Source: Cynocephalus volans (Eukaryota > Chordata > Mammalia > Dermoptera > Cynocephalidae). Taken from it: a stretch of DNA of 64,000 bases. Below are positions 1 to 12,599 of the stretch, piece after piece (the first letter of the stretch is position 1; each line of letters begins with the position of its first letter). The notes under the pieces are model-generated. The model had not been told where the DNA came from, ran no database searches, and worked only from the letters and a program-made list of their open reading frames with translations. The stretch spans positions 45,176,407 to 45,240,406 of the forward strand of contig NC_084463.1 of the NCBI RefSeq assembly GCF_027409185.1, in the 5' to 3' direction. Both the position numbers and the translations under genes were made by a program.

Positions 1-198
1 TAACAATTTGTATTCTGATTTTAGCAATAATCTGCCAAGTAATTATGCATTACAGCAGATCTGCTGTGGCTCTTTATTTTTAGGTAGGTAACATTTGAAA
101 AGTCTTCCCTTTTGGCCTGTCCCTCTCCCTCCCCCCACAGAAAGTATATTCAAGAGTGAAACTTTCAGTATTGTGATGTCTTACACCTAATAGTTTTT

Positions 199-382
199 GT
201 TTTTGTTTTGTTTTTTTTGTCTTTTTTCATGACCCGTAAGAGGATTGCAACCCTTGGTGACACCCGCACCGTGCTCAGCCAGTGAGCGCACCGGCCATCC
301 CTATATAGGATCCGAACCGTGGCGGGAGCGGCAGGTGCGCTCCCAGCGCCACACTCTCCCGAGTGCGCCATGGGGTCAGCCC
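199..382 (-). mobile_element. tRNA-derived dimeric SINE (colugo t-SINE/CYN type)
   Basis: On the minus strand the element begins with a tRNA-like head that has an A-box-like TGGCGCACTCGGG and a B-box-like GGTTCGGATCC. A second, partial tRNA-like unit follows, and then an A-rich tail seen as T-rich sequence near 205-226. Imperfect repeats tagttttTg (191-199) and tagttttg (383-390) may be the target duplication. The family assignment is from recall of dermopteran t-SINEs. Confidence 0.75.
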
Positions 383-390
383 TAGTTTTG

Positions 391-1374
391 AATGACTTGA
401 CTTGGCTGTGTTTATTGTGTCTCTCAATAGATAGATGTATGGATAGATTGGTGTTGTTTTAACACCTGTACAGTCTTTCTGGCCTTACTCTTTTTCAAAT
501 GTTCAAATGTCATCTAGTCATAGATTTCAGAGGCAGATGTAAATACTTTGGGTTTTAAGTGGCACAGAGTCACAGTGGGTTTGTTATGTAAACCCTTGGG
601 GATATTTACACCCTCTCCTGAGAAGGGTAATTGAGCCTCCAAACCACCCACCAAGATTCTTGCCTGTAAAATATTTAAGGACCTGTACTATAAAGACATT
701 TCCCTTGTGCAATTTGTTTTCCATCTAAGAGCAGGAGAACAAGAAAAATATAGCTCAGTGTCACTTATAAAAACCAAACTCTTAAGCTACAAAATGCATC
801 TCCTCATAATAGCACTTGGAGAAGGCAAACAAAAAGTGAGCAGAAAAGGGACCAGTTTTCTGCAATTGAGAGGATAGGCTCCACAATGCAGCATAATGAT
901 GGTGTTATAAATCACCCGTTCATGCAAAGCTAGACTTTCCCTGGAAGCGTATCATGGAGTGTGCAGAAGGGCTTTTTGACAAAAGGAGGTCTGGTTAAGA
1001 GATGTGAAAAACCAAGTTTTAAAAGCATATCAGGCTTCTAAGACATGTCTGAATACCTCACAGACAGTGGGGAATCTAAGGATTCAGCTTACACCACAGA
1101 CAACCAGTCTGGTCGTATGTGCCTGTGCTTTTCTCTCTGTTTTTGCAGAAGAGTCATCAGGCATGTTTTCCCTAGGAAGACCATCCTCCCCAAGGTGAGC
1201 CACAGAACAGGTGAACTGGTGCTGATGACACCTAGAGATGCTTCTTTGGTTGACTGCTGAACAGATCTAAAACAAACTTGTGTGTAACCTGGGATTAGCT
1301 CCAATAAGATGTGAATGAAGTTCTCAGGGATTCTGAGACATCTAAGTTTTAGACTGATGTGTTATTAAAGGTAA
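391..1374. other. Non-coding stretch, nothing recognised
   Basis: No convincing exon, RNA gene or nameable repeat. The short open frames are overlapping, lack codon structure and match no protein family I know. Confidence 0.5.
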
Positions 1375-1740
1375 TGAATGCTAGCTGCTATAGCAAATAA
1401 GCCCAGACATGTACAGTGGCTCAAGCATGGTAAATGTTTATTTCTTGCTTATGTAAAGTCCAAAGTGACTGTCTCGGATTTGCAGGTGGCTTTCTTCCAA
1501 ATTTTGACTCGGGGACCCAGGCTCTCTCTATCTTGTGGCTCAGCCATTTTTCACACATGGCTTGCAGGGCTGTCTTGCTTGTCTGCATGAAGCTGGTAGA
1601 AGAGGCAAGAACATGGGTGAACACGTGTGGGTGCATTTTCAGGACCAGGCCTGGGAATGCCTGTGCACTGCAGGAGGCTAGTTCTGTGCCCAGGGAGAAG
1701 TGGGGCATAGCAAGTCTCTGTCCTAGCTGCTGTACTGTAG
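1375..1740. repeat. Old interspersed repeat fragment of unassigned family
   Basis: The sequence resembles a very common mammalian interspersed repeat whose copies carry a stretch like tgctataacaaat followed by tttatttc and aaagtcca. Related fragments appear near 14,506, 33,746, 59,790 and 63,520. I cannot name the family with certainty. The 183-codon open frame running through it (1,434-1,985) crosses into a SINE and is not a gene. Confidence 0.45.
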
Positions 1741-1755
1741 TTTCTGTGTTTCTTT

Positions 1756-1901
1756 CTTTTTTTTTTTTTTTTTGTCTTTTTCGTGACCGGCACTCAGCCA
1801 GTGAGCATACCCGCCACTCCTATATAGGATCCGAACCAGCGGCGGGAGCGTCGCTGCGCTCCCAGCACCGCACTCTCCCAAGTGCGCCACGGGGTCGGTC
1901 C
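1756..1901 (-). mobile_element. t-SINE (CYN type) with 15-bp target duplication
   Basis: The minus-strand element has a tRNA-like head, a short second unit and an A tail (T run near 1,757-1,773). It is flanked by perfect 15-bp direct repeats tttctgtgtttcttt at 1,741-1,755 and 1,902-1,916. That is the signature of L1-type target-primed insertion. Confidence 0.9.
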
Positions 1902-1916
1902 TTTCTGTGTTTCTTT

Positions 1917-2661
1917 GAAATCGCTTTAGGTTCTCGGTTATTTTTTTTTTCTTTTGCCCAAGTTCTTTATCTGTTTGACTCTTGAGATAGCTGGAGATAA
2001 TTAATCATGTTTCTTGTCCTTCAGTACCTCAGCCTTGTGGGCAGCAAGACTGCACTCATTGTCTGCTGTGCTATGTGCCCTTGCCTACCTTCCACTGTAA
2101 AGGCTGAAAAATGTGATCCTTTGGTCACCTTTACAGCCTTCCTAGCAACCGAGGATGGCCACATGACAGGTTGTAGCCAACATGGAAAAGCAGAAAACTA
2201 CATCAGGCCTTCCTGGAAACCTTTTGCTTTCCTGATGAAAAGGCAAGGCATTGCTGGTGTTTTCACCCTGCTCTCTTCCCACCCTGGATGCGGATTTGAT
2301 GTCTCCAACTGCATCAGTCTTCTTGCATTCACAACCCAACAAGCAAGAGGAAAAAGTTAAAGGAATGGCAGGGAGAGTGGCCCTCACGTTGTAGAACCAG
2401 TGACCAGGGTCGGCAGTCAGGCATGTTTCTTTCTCCAAGGTCTGCTTTCCCCCCCTCCTGCCAATTCATGAACCACTAATAAACGTATTGATGCAAATAT
2501 GGAATACAAATTTGAAAGGGATCTGGATAACCCTCAAGGATAAGGATTCTTTGGGAATACAGTGGTCACCCCTCTCCCCATGTGTTTGGTTGAATGCTTG
2601 TGAATGTTTGCATATAATAAGTTTTGCTTCAAATGAGAGACACTCCAATGCAATGTTTCTA
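1917..2661. other. Non-coding stretch, nothing recognised
   Basis: No exon-like structure with splice signals and no named repeat was seen. A 117-codon open frame at 2,007-2,360 has no recognisable domain. Confidence 0.45.
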
Positions 2662-2677
2662 AGAAGTTACCAGTTTT

Positions 2678-2821
2678 TTTTTTTTTTTTTTGTCGTTTTT
2701 TTGTGACCGGCACTCAGCCAGTGAGTGCACCAGTCATTCTTATATAGGATGCGAACCCGCGGTGGGAGCGTTGCTGCGCTCCCAGCGCAGCACTCTACCA
2801 AGTGCGCCACGGGCTCGGCCC
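2678..2821 (-). mobile_element. t-SINE (CYN type) with 16-bp target duplication
   Basis: This minus-strand tRNA-like SINE has an A tail (T run near 2,674-2,691). Perfect direct repeats agaagttaccagtttt flank it at 2,662-2,677 and 2,822-2,837. Confidence 0.9.
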
Positions 2822-2837
2822 AGAAGTTACCAGTTTT

Positions 2838-4009
2838 AACACAGGAGGACTTTTTTTTTTTTAAACCATGTGGATTTTTCTCACCAATACATTTGCCGTG
2901 GTGATTTGGGATGTGATGATCTAGGAACTTTTTATCATGCGTGAAATCTCTGAAGTGATATTTGAACTTCTTGCCTTTCCTATTATTATTACCCCTTTTC
3001 CTCTGTGACTTTGTACTGGGACACATTTATGTTATGGTGATTGTCTCATGGTATTTAAAAATCTTTATGTGAGCCATATTGATTAGAAGATAAAAAATAT
3101 GTAAGCACTAGTCCCCGAACATCATTTGGCCAGAACTAGGCTAGAATTTCTATCACTGTTAATCAAAATGATGATGATAATGATGATGACTACTATGATG
3201 ATTTTCTGTGCCAAGGAATAGTGTAAATGTCATCCTGATGTACACATATAAACATTAAATAAACTTTTAAAGCACTTTAATGCATCACTTAGCAATTTTT
3301 TTCAATTCACCAAAACTATTCCAGATAACAGTTATCAGTTTTTGATTCTACCCAGGCATACTTCAAATAGTACAAAGATGCTTCTTTGGACATGCTACAT
3401 AAGTCAGACTTTTCACTTTATTCAGTAAAGCCATTTCTTTGATTATTCCAATTAGGTATTATGATGCCAATTTGTACACGTTTTTGTTTGGAGCCTATGC
3501 TTGCAGTGGTCAGAAGTTTGATGAAAAATCAAGGTTGAAAGACGAAAAAGTAACACTGTTAACATCCGTTCCTATATATATTTCAAATTAAAATGCCAAC
3601 GATGGAGAAGCTCAAATGCAAAAGGCTGGCTGCATATCATGGTCATGTAACTGTGCATTAACAATGGAATTGCTAAGCAGCACCTGAGGGAATGCGGCCA
3701 ACCTCATAGTTCATAAGCCATTGGGTCTCCAGTACAGGGTATTCCCAAACTATCAATTCTGTAAGCCTTTGTCCCTTTTTTAAATAGCGGAAAATTTGGG
3801 GGCCTTGATGATTGTTGATGAAGGGAGAAATTCAGAAAGATTAGAATATACATTTCTGTCAGTACAAACTTATCTTGCTGTTGTTTAAAATGTGTGCCAT
3901 CGAGTTTTGCTAAATTGAAGAAAAATATGCCATTTTGTCATCAGAACATCAGCAGAGTAAATCCCAAATCCAAAGGGATTACTGGTCTATGCCCTTCCTG
4001 ACCATTCTA
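2838..4009. other. Non-coding stretch with a short ATG-type microsatellite
   Basis: The only structure noted is an imperfect (ATG)n run near 3,168-3,203. No exon or identifiable transposon was recognised. Confidence 0.4.
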
Positions 4010-4370
4010 TGGTGTAGCACAGGAGAAAGCAAACTATATGGTTCTCCAGCCAAATCCAGCCTCTTCCTGCTTTTCTGCAGGCTGTGAGCTCAGTATTCAT
4101 TTTATATTTTTAAACTTTTGAAAAATATTAAAAGAAAAATAATATTTCATGATGCATGAAAACTACAGAAAACTTAAATTTGAATGTCCTTAAATGAAGT
4201 TTTATTGGAACACAGCCTTGCTCATTCATTTATGTATCGTCTTTGTCTGCTGTAGCGTTACAATGTCAGGGTCGAGTAGGTGTAACAGATAAGGTATGGC
4301 ATGCAAAGCTGAAAATATTTACTAACTGCCTCTTTACAGAAAAATTTGCTAACACCTGATTTAGCAGATG
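4010..4370. mobile_element. hAT-type DNA transposon remnant
   Basis: The stretch contains ttttattggaacacagcc (4,200-4,217) and later aaaatatttac and tttacagaaaaa. This is the order found in a common mammalian hAT-Charlie-like repeat. The subfamily is not assigned, and terminal repeats are degraded. Confidence 0.5.
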
Positions 4371-5761
4371 TATCTACCTGTGAACAGAGGTGAGTAAGGG
4401 GAGATTTTTTCCCCTCTCTTCCCATTGAAATGTGGACTATGTGCTTGTGCTGATACGGATCTCATGGTCATTGTTAGAAAAATAGAATAATTTAATCAGA
4501 CCCCTTTGCCTTAGGTCCGGTTGGGGGTGGTGTGGCACATTCTTTGTAAATAAGTTGTGTGTGGGTGGAGTTAGTGCACATGTGTGGTGCAGCAAACTTG
4601 GCTGGGGAGTGCCTCAAGCATCCGCCCCCCGTACGGCCATGCTCTCAGATCTACAGCTTCCAAAGACCTGTTTGCCAGTTACCTAGCTCATAGGCCTGTG
4701 TGTGAGGGGTCTGGTGACCCAGCCTGGCATGTGAAGGGTTTGTAACACAGTCTGTGGATGGGCATGAGGGGTCTGTGAGCTGCAGACCCAACCCTAGCCC
4801 AACAATTGGTCCAGTCGGCAAGATTATGGGCAGGTAAAAGAGCGTGACAGTCACTTTTTTGTAATTCTTCAAATCCCGTCTTTGACTTTCCCAGTGCGCC
4901 CCCTATTTACTCTTAAGTCTTTGCAGCATAAACAGTAAGGTGTTAAATGAGGATAGTGCAACCAACCAGTGGTCCTTTGCAGGACAGAAAGAGTCACCTC
5001 TAAGATTACTGAGCTATTAGGAGGGCTAGCATTCCAAGTCCTTATAACATGCACACTGCTATTCCTGTTCTCTGTAGTTACAGTATTAATTTAGGGATGA
5101 TGACAGGAAAGTGGTCTCTCTTTATCTGTTAATTTCTTGGAGGAAGTTCTGTTCAGAATGAATAGTCTGGAAATGTGTAATAAAGTTACCTATCAAGACC
5201 ACTTTTACAGAGACATTTCAATGTGATAATAAGAATAAAAGAACATGAAGTGACATTGAGGGTGTCTTCTTTTATAACAGCTCTTGGTCTTGACTGTTAA
5301 ACACACTGTAAAATGACTTCTATACATTTATGGATTGAAATGGTTCTGCTGAATTTTTAAGTGTTAACATTGTTCAAACTTCCATTACTAACACCTCTCA
5401 CGTGGTTACGAAATAGTCTCATATTTGACATTTTGATCGTACTAACCTGGAACATTTTATGCTAAAGGTCTCTTTTCATGTGATAGGAAGGCTCTGCTTA
5501 TTCTGATTTTAGCAGTTTTCCATGGGAAGCCAATACATTATGTTTGCACATCTTACCTCATGCATTCTCTAAATTGATCGTCATAGAAGATATTTTGTAG
5601 AGATAGAGAAAGCTTAAATGTTTTGTTCATCAGGTTGGCCTTGGTGGGAAAGAAGGATTTTTTTTTTCCCTTCAACTTCTTTCCTTTTGATATTTGCTTG
5701 TTTGCTTTTCCTTAAAGCTACTGTTCTTCACATACAGTCCATAAACCGCACCTTATTTTTT
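4371..5761. other. Non-coding stretch, nothing recognised
   Basis: No supported gene or repeat was seen. Open frames here are short and have no domain. Confidence 0.4.
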
Positions 5762-6095
5762 TACAACAGCTTTATTGAGGTATTATTTACGTGCTGCACA
5801 ATTCATCCATTTAAAGTGTACAATTCAATGGCTTTTAGTATATTCACAGAGTTGTGCAACCAGCACCACAAGCACTTTTACATCATTCTTATTACCCCCA
5901 AAAGAAAGCCTGTACCCAATGATTGCACCTCCCAATCCCGAACCCCGCCTGTTCCCCAGCCCCTGGCAACAACTAATCTACTTTGTGTCTATGGCTTTGC
6001 ATATTCTGGACATTTCATATAAAGAGAATCATACCATATTTGTTCCATTCTGACTGGCTTCTTTCACTTAGCATAATGTTTTCAAGGTATTGCAC
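5762..6095 (-). mobile_element. L1 3' end fragment, antisense
   Basis: The plus strand reads as the reverse complement of an old L1 3' end. Typical pieces are tttattgaggtattat, gtgtacaattcaatggc, agttgtgcaaccagcacca and ctttcacttagcataatg. It is a fragment with no protein-coding capacity. Confidence 0.65.
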
Positions 6096-8979
6096 TTGAT
6101 TCTTCAGTCCCTTGCTTGTTATTTCTTTCTTATAAATACCAAATTTTTAAAAAACCTAATAAATATGTGCACAGAAATATTTAACTTATTTAGGCATGCC
6201 AGCTCTATCACATCCATCTTTGCAGCCACCACAGCAACTAGCAGTGATAAACCATATTTTGGGTGTTTTACACGTGCTTGTCAGGTACAAGAATGCCTGA
6301 ATGCTAATGCTAATGCTAGGTACTTGGTCCTTAAAATCTCCCACAGTACAGCTGAAGGCACATCTGAAAGAAAAGCTGGCTCTTTAATAGGATAGGTCCG
6401 GAGTTGTGCTTTAGAAATCATAATGTGGACACCATCGATTTCTTAGAAGTTAGATGCTGCTGCTGCTGCTGCTGCGTCTTCATCTTCTCCAGGTGTTTAG
6501 AGAGCAAGGAGCTCCTTGTGTTGTTTTGGGCTCATTGGTTACCCAGGTTGGCTCTATCAGCAACTTTTTAAAATATTACTGTTGCTGAAATAGGAGCTTT
6601 TGGCAGATGGATAAATTGAGGTTTGTAAATATTTTGCTTACTTCTTCCCAGAGTTTTGCAGAAGAGAATAAAGTGTTGCTTTGTTTTAAGTTAGACCTTC
6701 ATGAAGTTTAGGCTTGTTTTAACAAGGTTGATATTGGTTGAAGATAACCGGAGCCAAGACTTTCATCTTGAAGGATGCGGAGTGCTCACTCCACCTTTTA
6801 AGTATAACCCAGAAAAAGAGTTATTAAAGAATGGTTCTCTAATTAATGTATTATGCAAATGAGAGGGGTTCCAATTTGGACCTACCTGGGGCTTCCTTTT
6901 CTTCTTCCCTCCCCTTCTTGTTGCTTCTGTGGAAGGCCTGTGGAAGCCTGTGTAGTGTTCTAATTGTTATTAAATCCAGGCAAATCCTGTCTGTGAGACA
7001 GGAGGTGAACTTACTGGATAGAAGGGGAGCATTGCCTTTCATTTTCATTTCAAGACTTCTCCCCCATTATCACAGAGGATGGAAAGTCTGCTAAATTATG
7101 TGCTAGCCAATTGCTTCCTCAGTTGCAGACCTAAATGAGTTTTAAAATAAAATGCATATCTCCAAGGGCTAAGTAGCCAACTCACAATAGGCAATTGAGA
7201 TAGGAAAGACTAATTTAGGAAAAGTTGTTCTGTCCTGCCCCCCTTCCTTCCTCCTTTCAATTCCTTCTTTTCCCCCTTTCGTTTAACCATTTTAAATATG
7301 ATGGGGTTGTGCCTGTGAGCTTTTCTGGTGATTAAAATAATTATGTATATGTTTAACACAGTCCTGAATTACTAGGTGATCATCTTAGGCACTCAAAAGT
7401 ATAAGAGCCCTTGAAAGCAACATCCAAACATAGATATTCCATAGCATGTCTTACAATCTAAATATTGCTTTTAGTGTAATCGAAGCAGCAAGAGTAGTCA
7501 CAGCGGTTAATGGACTATTTTTCAAATTGATTTCAAAAATGTATTTAAGGGGATGATCTTCTAGTCTAGATTACCTATTGATTTTTAATATGAAAAGCTC
7601 ATTATGTAAGCAGTAACTGCATATAAAAAACCTAGCAAACTTTTGCTTTGAATTGAATTTCCAGAGCCTGTGGTTCTACTTTTTTTAATTAAATCTGTTT
7701 CTTTTTTTAGGTGTTACTGTGTAATTTGCATGCTGTGAAGGGGCCCTGTCCCAGATAAAGTGCCATTGATCCTTATTAAACCTCACCTCTGGGCTTGCTT
7801 AAAACTAACTGGAAAAATTAAAGTGTTTTCATGCTTGTATGATAGGATTATGGAAAAAATAATAAAAGTAATTTCCAGGAGAGAATTTATAACATGAGAT
7901 TTTTTTTTCTTCAATTTGATAATTAATAGTGAAATTATATCACATATATAAATCATATTTTAGTCTATAAACTGAAATGGCAATTAAGAAAGATAATATA
8001 TACTTGTAAAACCATCATGTTACGTGCAGATAATCTTTTGACACTTTAATTTTTTAATTGTAGATGGAAAGGATTATGAATTCAAGTCAAACACGTTAAA
8101 TGGTGGGATTCATTTGAGAAATCATACTTTTACTATGTACTATATTAGTATGTTTTAAATATCAGTGTGAGGAAGTATAAAAGATATGGAAAAAGATATT
8201 CTGGTTATATTCGTGCTAAAATGTATATATTAGAATTAGGGGAAAGAAAAATATAAAAGCTGCAATAGGTTTTTCTATTTTTTAATACCTAACATTTGTT
8301 ATTTTAAAAGCAATAAAATCCCCTATAGAAATATTCAAAATCAATAACACAAAATATGGAATATGTTAACTGAGTTATAAAAATGTTTGTAGTATAGCAC
8401 AAAATGAAAAACAGCAAGTTATGTATGGTTTAAAGTGTAATCAATTTTGAGGTTGCATACAAGGATATAAATGATAAACACAAGTAGCATTTTTAGTAAA
8501 GACTGTTAGGAAATACTGTATTTATGGCCTATTCCATTCTTTTTATAGCTCATTAATGTAGAAGACAAGCACAGTGTATCCATCTTCTCAGACAGCTTAA
8601 AATTCCCTTAAATGATATTTTTAAATGGAAATACTGAGCTCATTTGATCTGTTTCTTCTTTAAGCACGTGTTAGATTGAATGGGTATGTACACCACACCG
8701 GGGTTCCTTTTCAGACTCTGGAAAGAAAAAGTGATGATAATGTCGTATTTATCGCCTTCCCTCCACACAACAGGGCCAAATCTAACACTTTTACAAATGG
8801 CTTGGCAGCATCCCCCTCCTCTCACAAGGTTCCACCCTCACACCCCATGCCCCGTACTGTGAAAATAAACAAATTTTCTTCCTTTGGTTCCTAAAGGAGG
8901 ACCACACAGACTCTTGAGGGAAATGTAGTCTCTTCCAATGAGTCACTAGCACAGACCTGTGGCAATTGATTTTCGTGTT
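6096..8979. other. Non-coding stretch with short (CTG)n microsatellite
   Basis: A (CTG)7-like tract lies near 6,452-6,474. No supported exon was found. The AT-rich blocks at 7,500-8,600 carry no repeat I can name. Confidence 0.4.
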
Positions 8980-9545
8980 CCTTCTGCGCATGTGCCGCTC
9001 CGCTCACTCCCGCCATCTGGAAAAGGTAGTTTCCCCTGCAATGACGTCACCCTGGCAGGACTATGGGAAAAGCTTTTCCGGGTTTTTCTGCGCATGTGCG
9101 GCTCCGCCCAGTCCACCATCTTTTGTCTGGAACTGGCACCCTGCTTCTGTGTCTCCGCTGCTTCTCAGATCCCGGGGTTGGATTGTGCGTCCGTCCGTCC
9201 CTGAAGATGGGTGCCGGAGTGAAAGAGGAGCCTCGAGGGCCCTGGGGGGCGGGGCGGGTGTCCCGGCACTTGTTTGGCAGAAGCGCTGCGGGCCGCGTGC
9301 GAGGCGAGCGCGGACCTGGGCCAGCCGGGGAAGGGGCGCCCGGGCTGCGCTTTCCACGACGGCTCCGTCAGAAGACGGCGCTGCCGGAAGGTGGGCGTGC
9401 GCTGCCGGGTGTGCAGAAGCCGGTTCCAGATGCCCCAGAACGGGGGCTCAGGTCCAACGTGGCCCTGGGAACGTGGGTGGGAGTGTCTGAAGACAGCCAG
9501 CCGGGGAGGTGTGCGGGAGGCCACATTCCAGCTCCGCCGTCTGTA
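8980..9545 (+). promoter_or_regulatory. GC-rich promoter-like CpG island
   Basis: The GC content and CpG density rise sharply against an AT-rich background. Visible elements are two NRF1-type sites (tgcgcatgtgc, near 8,985 and 9,089), a full CRE tgacgtca at 9,042-9,049, a YY1-type ccatctt at 9,116-9,122, and GC boxes such as ggggcggggcggg near 9,246. There is no TATA box. This combination is usual for CpG-island promoters, including KRAB-ZNF genes. The plus-strand ZNF exons downstream suggest it drives that decayed gene, but this link is inferred. The overlapping open frames (up to 174 codons) are probably a by-product of GC richness. Confidence 0.6.
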
Positions 9546-11169
9546 ACGTGAGTGTGTTGATGTTTATATAATGCCTCCAAATTCCCAGATAAGTAATTGT
9601 AAGGTGTCTGCAGACTGTTACTCTGTGGCAGTTGTGTTTGTGGGGTGTCTTGGTGTCTCTGTGTAGTCTGCCTAACATTCCTGGTCTGAGTTTACAGAAG
9701 TTTATACAAGACCTAATTTCCAGGGACAGTGACTTCTGTGAGGGAAATTGGGGTATTGGCTGATGGTGCCAGTTTCTTTGGAGTAAAGAAGGTGTGACAG
9801 AGTTTGAGGGAGGACACCTTATGAATAGGAATCCAAACTGAAGAAACACTCCCCTGGCGTGATCCTTCTCAGTAGTGCTTCAGACAGAGGCAAAAGAGTC
9901 CCAGAAAGGTGAAAGTCCTAGCTTTGTGCAGCCCAAGCAATTATTGATCCTACTGCCTGGAGTGCACAGGAGTTGGTTGTTAATACATCATTTGATCACT
10001 GTCACAGACTGGGTGGTACTGGAAGGTTTGGACAACTTTCAGAAGGGAGAGGTGAGCTTGACTGAGAAAATAAGGCTGGGGCCTGGCCCAGGAAATGTTA
10101 CTTATTAAAGGGGGCTTGAATGTGTGGTCTGGGGTGGAGGAATAACCTGGCATAGCTGAGAGGATCTCTCTCCAGTACTCTCTGAACACATTTCCATTCC
10201 TTCAGTCTTCCCTCAATGTTCCCAGTGTCTGAGCTCTCCAACCTAGTCTATCACCAGATTTGGCATCTGGAGATATGCTGAAGCTCCTGCTATCCCAATA
10301 GATCTTCCTGGTAGTTCAGGAAGGGTTTGCCAAGGTATTTCTACTTTATAAGAAAGATTGGGGGGAGAAATGAATCTGAGGAGATGTGACTTGCCGAGGG
10401 TCACCTAATTTGTTGGTGTTAGACATCCAGACTTTTGGGCTATTTTTTTTATTTTGCCATTTTCCACACTTAAGTCAAAAACAAGTGTTTGTTTACTTTT
10501 GAGATTACTTTTGTGACATTGAAGTCAACTTAGATCAATTACTGCTTTAACATACCTTGCCTTACACATTTCCATTTTCCCCCCCAGCACTTCCTGTGGG
10601 TTTTGTAACCTCAGAGGGGAAATAACACAAATGTTTTCCAACAAATGTCAGTATTCTGTTCTTAAACATGAATTCTGCAGGAATATAATGGGATCCTATT
10701 TAACATTATTTAAAACGGGAAAATTAGACTGCACACTTTTACTAATAAACTAATGTCTTAAAATGTCATTAAAATACAGTGCATTACTTGCAGACTTTTT
10801 TTATGATGTAAAACGACAAAAAGAAAACTTACAGCATAGTTTACTGATGTGCAAACAATTGCTTTTTATGATTCTCATGGCTTCTGATGGCAGCAGTAAC
10901 CTCACTGAAGTCCATTTAGTTGTCATTCGTTGTGATTGTTAAATTATCTGTGTGTGGTTTTGAAGTTATATTGGTTTTATTTGATATATAATTTAAGACC
11001 TTTTCTCCCACATGAGTTCTGGAGGCTTGTACATATCTGTTGCTTTGCCTCCCATGGATCTGTCACCCTTTTTCCCCTGGGTGACGGAGCCACCAAAGAT
11101 TACTCAAAGTCCATCTCTTCTGAGCAGTGAGATGCCCCCCAAAGGGGTTAATCTCCCTGAACCCTCAAG
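9546..11169. other. Non-coding stretch downstream of CpG island, probable intron
   Basis: No repeat or exon was recognised. If the island at 8,980-9,545 is the promoter and first exon of the ZNF pseudogene, this is its first intron. Confidence 0.4.
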
Positions 11170-11872
11170 AGTGAGGTGTTCCTTCCATTTGGGAAATTAA
11201 CCACAAATTGGGGTTCTCTTCAAGCATTTATTCTCCAGACCAGGAATTTACAGGAAGAGAACATAGGTGAGGTTTTTGCTAAGTACAGTTTAACAAGTTT
11301 AACAATAGAAGCTGGTAACATACAGTTAAGTCGATCCACTAACAAAAACTTGATTTTAGCAAATGTTCTCTTCTTACAGCAATTTCCCAATATCTTTACA
11401 TATCAATCAGTAACCTGTCTGTCTTTGAGCCAGCAACCTCACTGTGTTACAATTCTTTATGTTACAACAGAGACTTTATAGTCGGGGGAAAATTTCCTGT
11501 CCTTTGCAAGGTCAGTATTTGAAACTGCAAGGCTTTGGAAAACCAGGCCCTGTGAAGTACATTTGCTTTATGCATACTCTACACATATCAGTTAACATTT
11601 ACTAAGTAAGGAACTAACCAAAATTCAATTACTTAAAACACACACACACACACACAAAGCAAACAAAAAACAACCATTTTCTTTGCTTGAAGTTCTGTGA
11701 ATCCACATGTTGGGGTGTGCTCAGCTGGGCAGTTCTCATGCTAGTGTTCCCTGGATTATGAGTTCAGCTTTACTCTCCTGGTGCCTTGGCTGATGCTGGT
11801 TGGTTCAAGATGGCTTCATTCACTTGTCCTGTGGTTTGTGCTAACCTTTGGCTAGGCCCTGTATCTCCAACA
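11170..11872 (-). mobile_element. Probable antisense LTR (ERV, family unassigned)
   Basis: Read on the minus strand, the stretch starts near tgttggagatacagggcc, contains a (TG)n tract (plus-strand CA run near 11,637-11,656) and ends after an AATAAA-type signal (plus-strand tttatt near 11,227). This order suggests an LTR. No clear terminal duplication was found, so the boundaries are approximate. Confidence 0.35.
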
Positions 11873-12305
11873 GATTAGCCCCAGGCTGCTTTACTGTATG
11901 ACTGTGTTTAAGAGGCAGGCATCAGTGTGAAGAACTTTTCAAACTGTGTGTGCATCATATTTTTTAGTGTCCAGCGCTTGGGTACAGCCCAGAGAAACAT
12001 TACTGGATGTGTGGGCCACAAGAAATATACATTATGTACTTTTTTTTCTCCCTTGATAATTGTGGGCAAAAAATATTGAGGTGCAAGATGCAAAATTTTG
12101 TGATGTATAGATATATGAAAGCAAGATGTGTTGTACTGGGAACATTCATGTGGAGTCCTGCGTGGAATCCCTGTATTAGTAGGGAAATAATTCAGCCTAA
12201 GTATATTTTTATAAAATTAATTTTAATGAGGACATGTTTTTTTCTTTGATTTAAATCATAACTTTAGGTAAAATTCATTGTTGCTGAAGCAGTAGGTTAT
12301 GTACA

Positions 12306-12381
12306 AGGGGTCATCAAAAAGTTCATGGAAGGATTTGTATTATCTCATAATTCAGTTTTCCACAAATTTTTGAAGTACCCT
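12306..12381. mobile_element. Short palindromic MITE-like element
   Basis: The left end ggggtcatcaaaaagttcatgg is inverted at the right end (ttttccacaaatttttgaagtaccc on the plus strand). The pair forms ~22-bp imperfect inverted ends around a short AT-rich centre. Similar elements occur near 43,680 and 56,440. The sequence resembles the ends of a mariner-like MITE. Confidence 0.5.
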
Positions 12382-12526
12382 CATGTTTTCATTAACCCAA
12401 AAACAAATTGTCTACTTTCTAGGAAAGGCTTTTTTCTTTCTATTTTTGACGGTTTTAGACAGGAGAATCTGGGATCTAGCCACACCAGTTCTCTCTTGAA
12501 TCCATTCCATTTTCCTTCTCTTTCAG

Positions 12527-12585
12527 CTGTGGTTCCAGAGTTTTCTATGCATTTCCAAGTGTGACAAAAAATGAATAAATCTTGG
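12527..12585 (+). pseudogene. Candidate ATG exon of the KRAB-ZNF pseudogene
   Basis: A strong pyrimidine tract and AG acceptor (ttttccttctctttcag, ending 12,526) precede a 59-bp exon-like stretch. It ends in a GTAAGT donor at 12,586. An ATG at 12,571 opens a five-codon start (M-N-K-S-W) in the style of the short first coding exon of KRAB zinc-finger genes. It lies between the CpG island and the KRAB-A exon on the same strand. Transcript support is absent, and chance splice-like signals cannot be excluded. Confidence 0.4.
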
Positions 12586-12599
12586 GTAAGTTGTTTGTT

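Noticed and set aside
1434-1985. 183-codon plus-strand frame
   Set aside because: It runs from an old repeat through the T tail of a SINE and out the other side.
9063-9551. Long overlapping open frames (up to 174 codons) in the CpG island
   Set aside because: Frames occur on both strands and in all phases, have low-complexity composition and no domain, as expected from GC-rich DNA with few stop codons.
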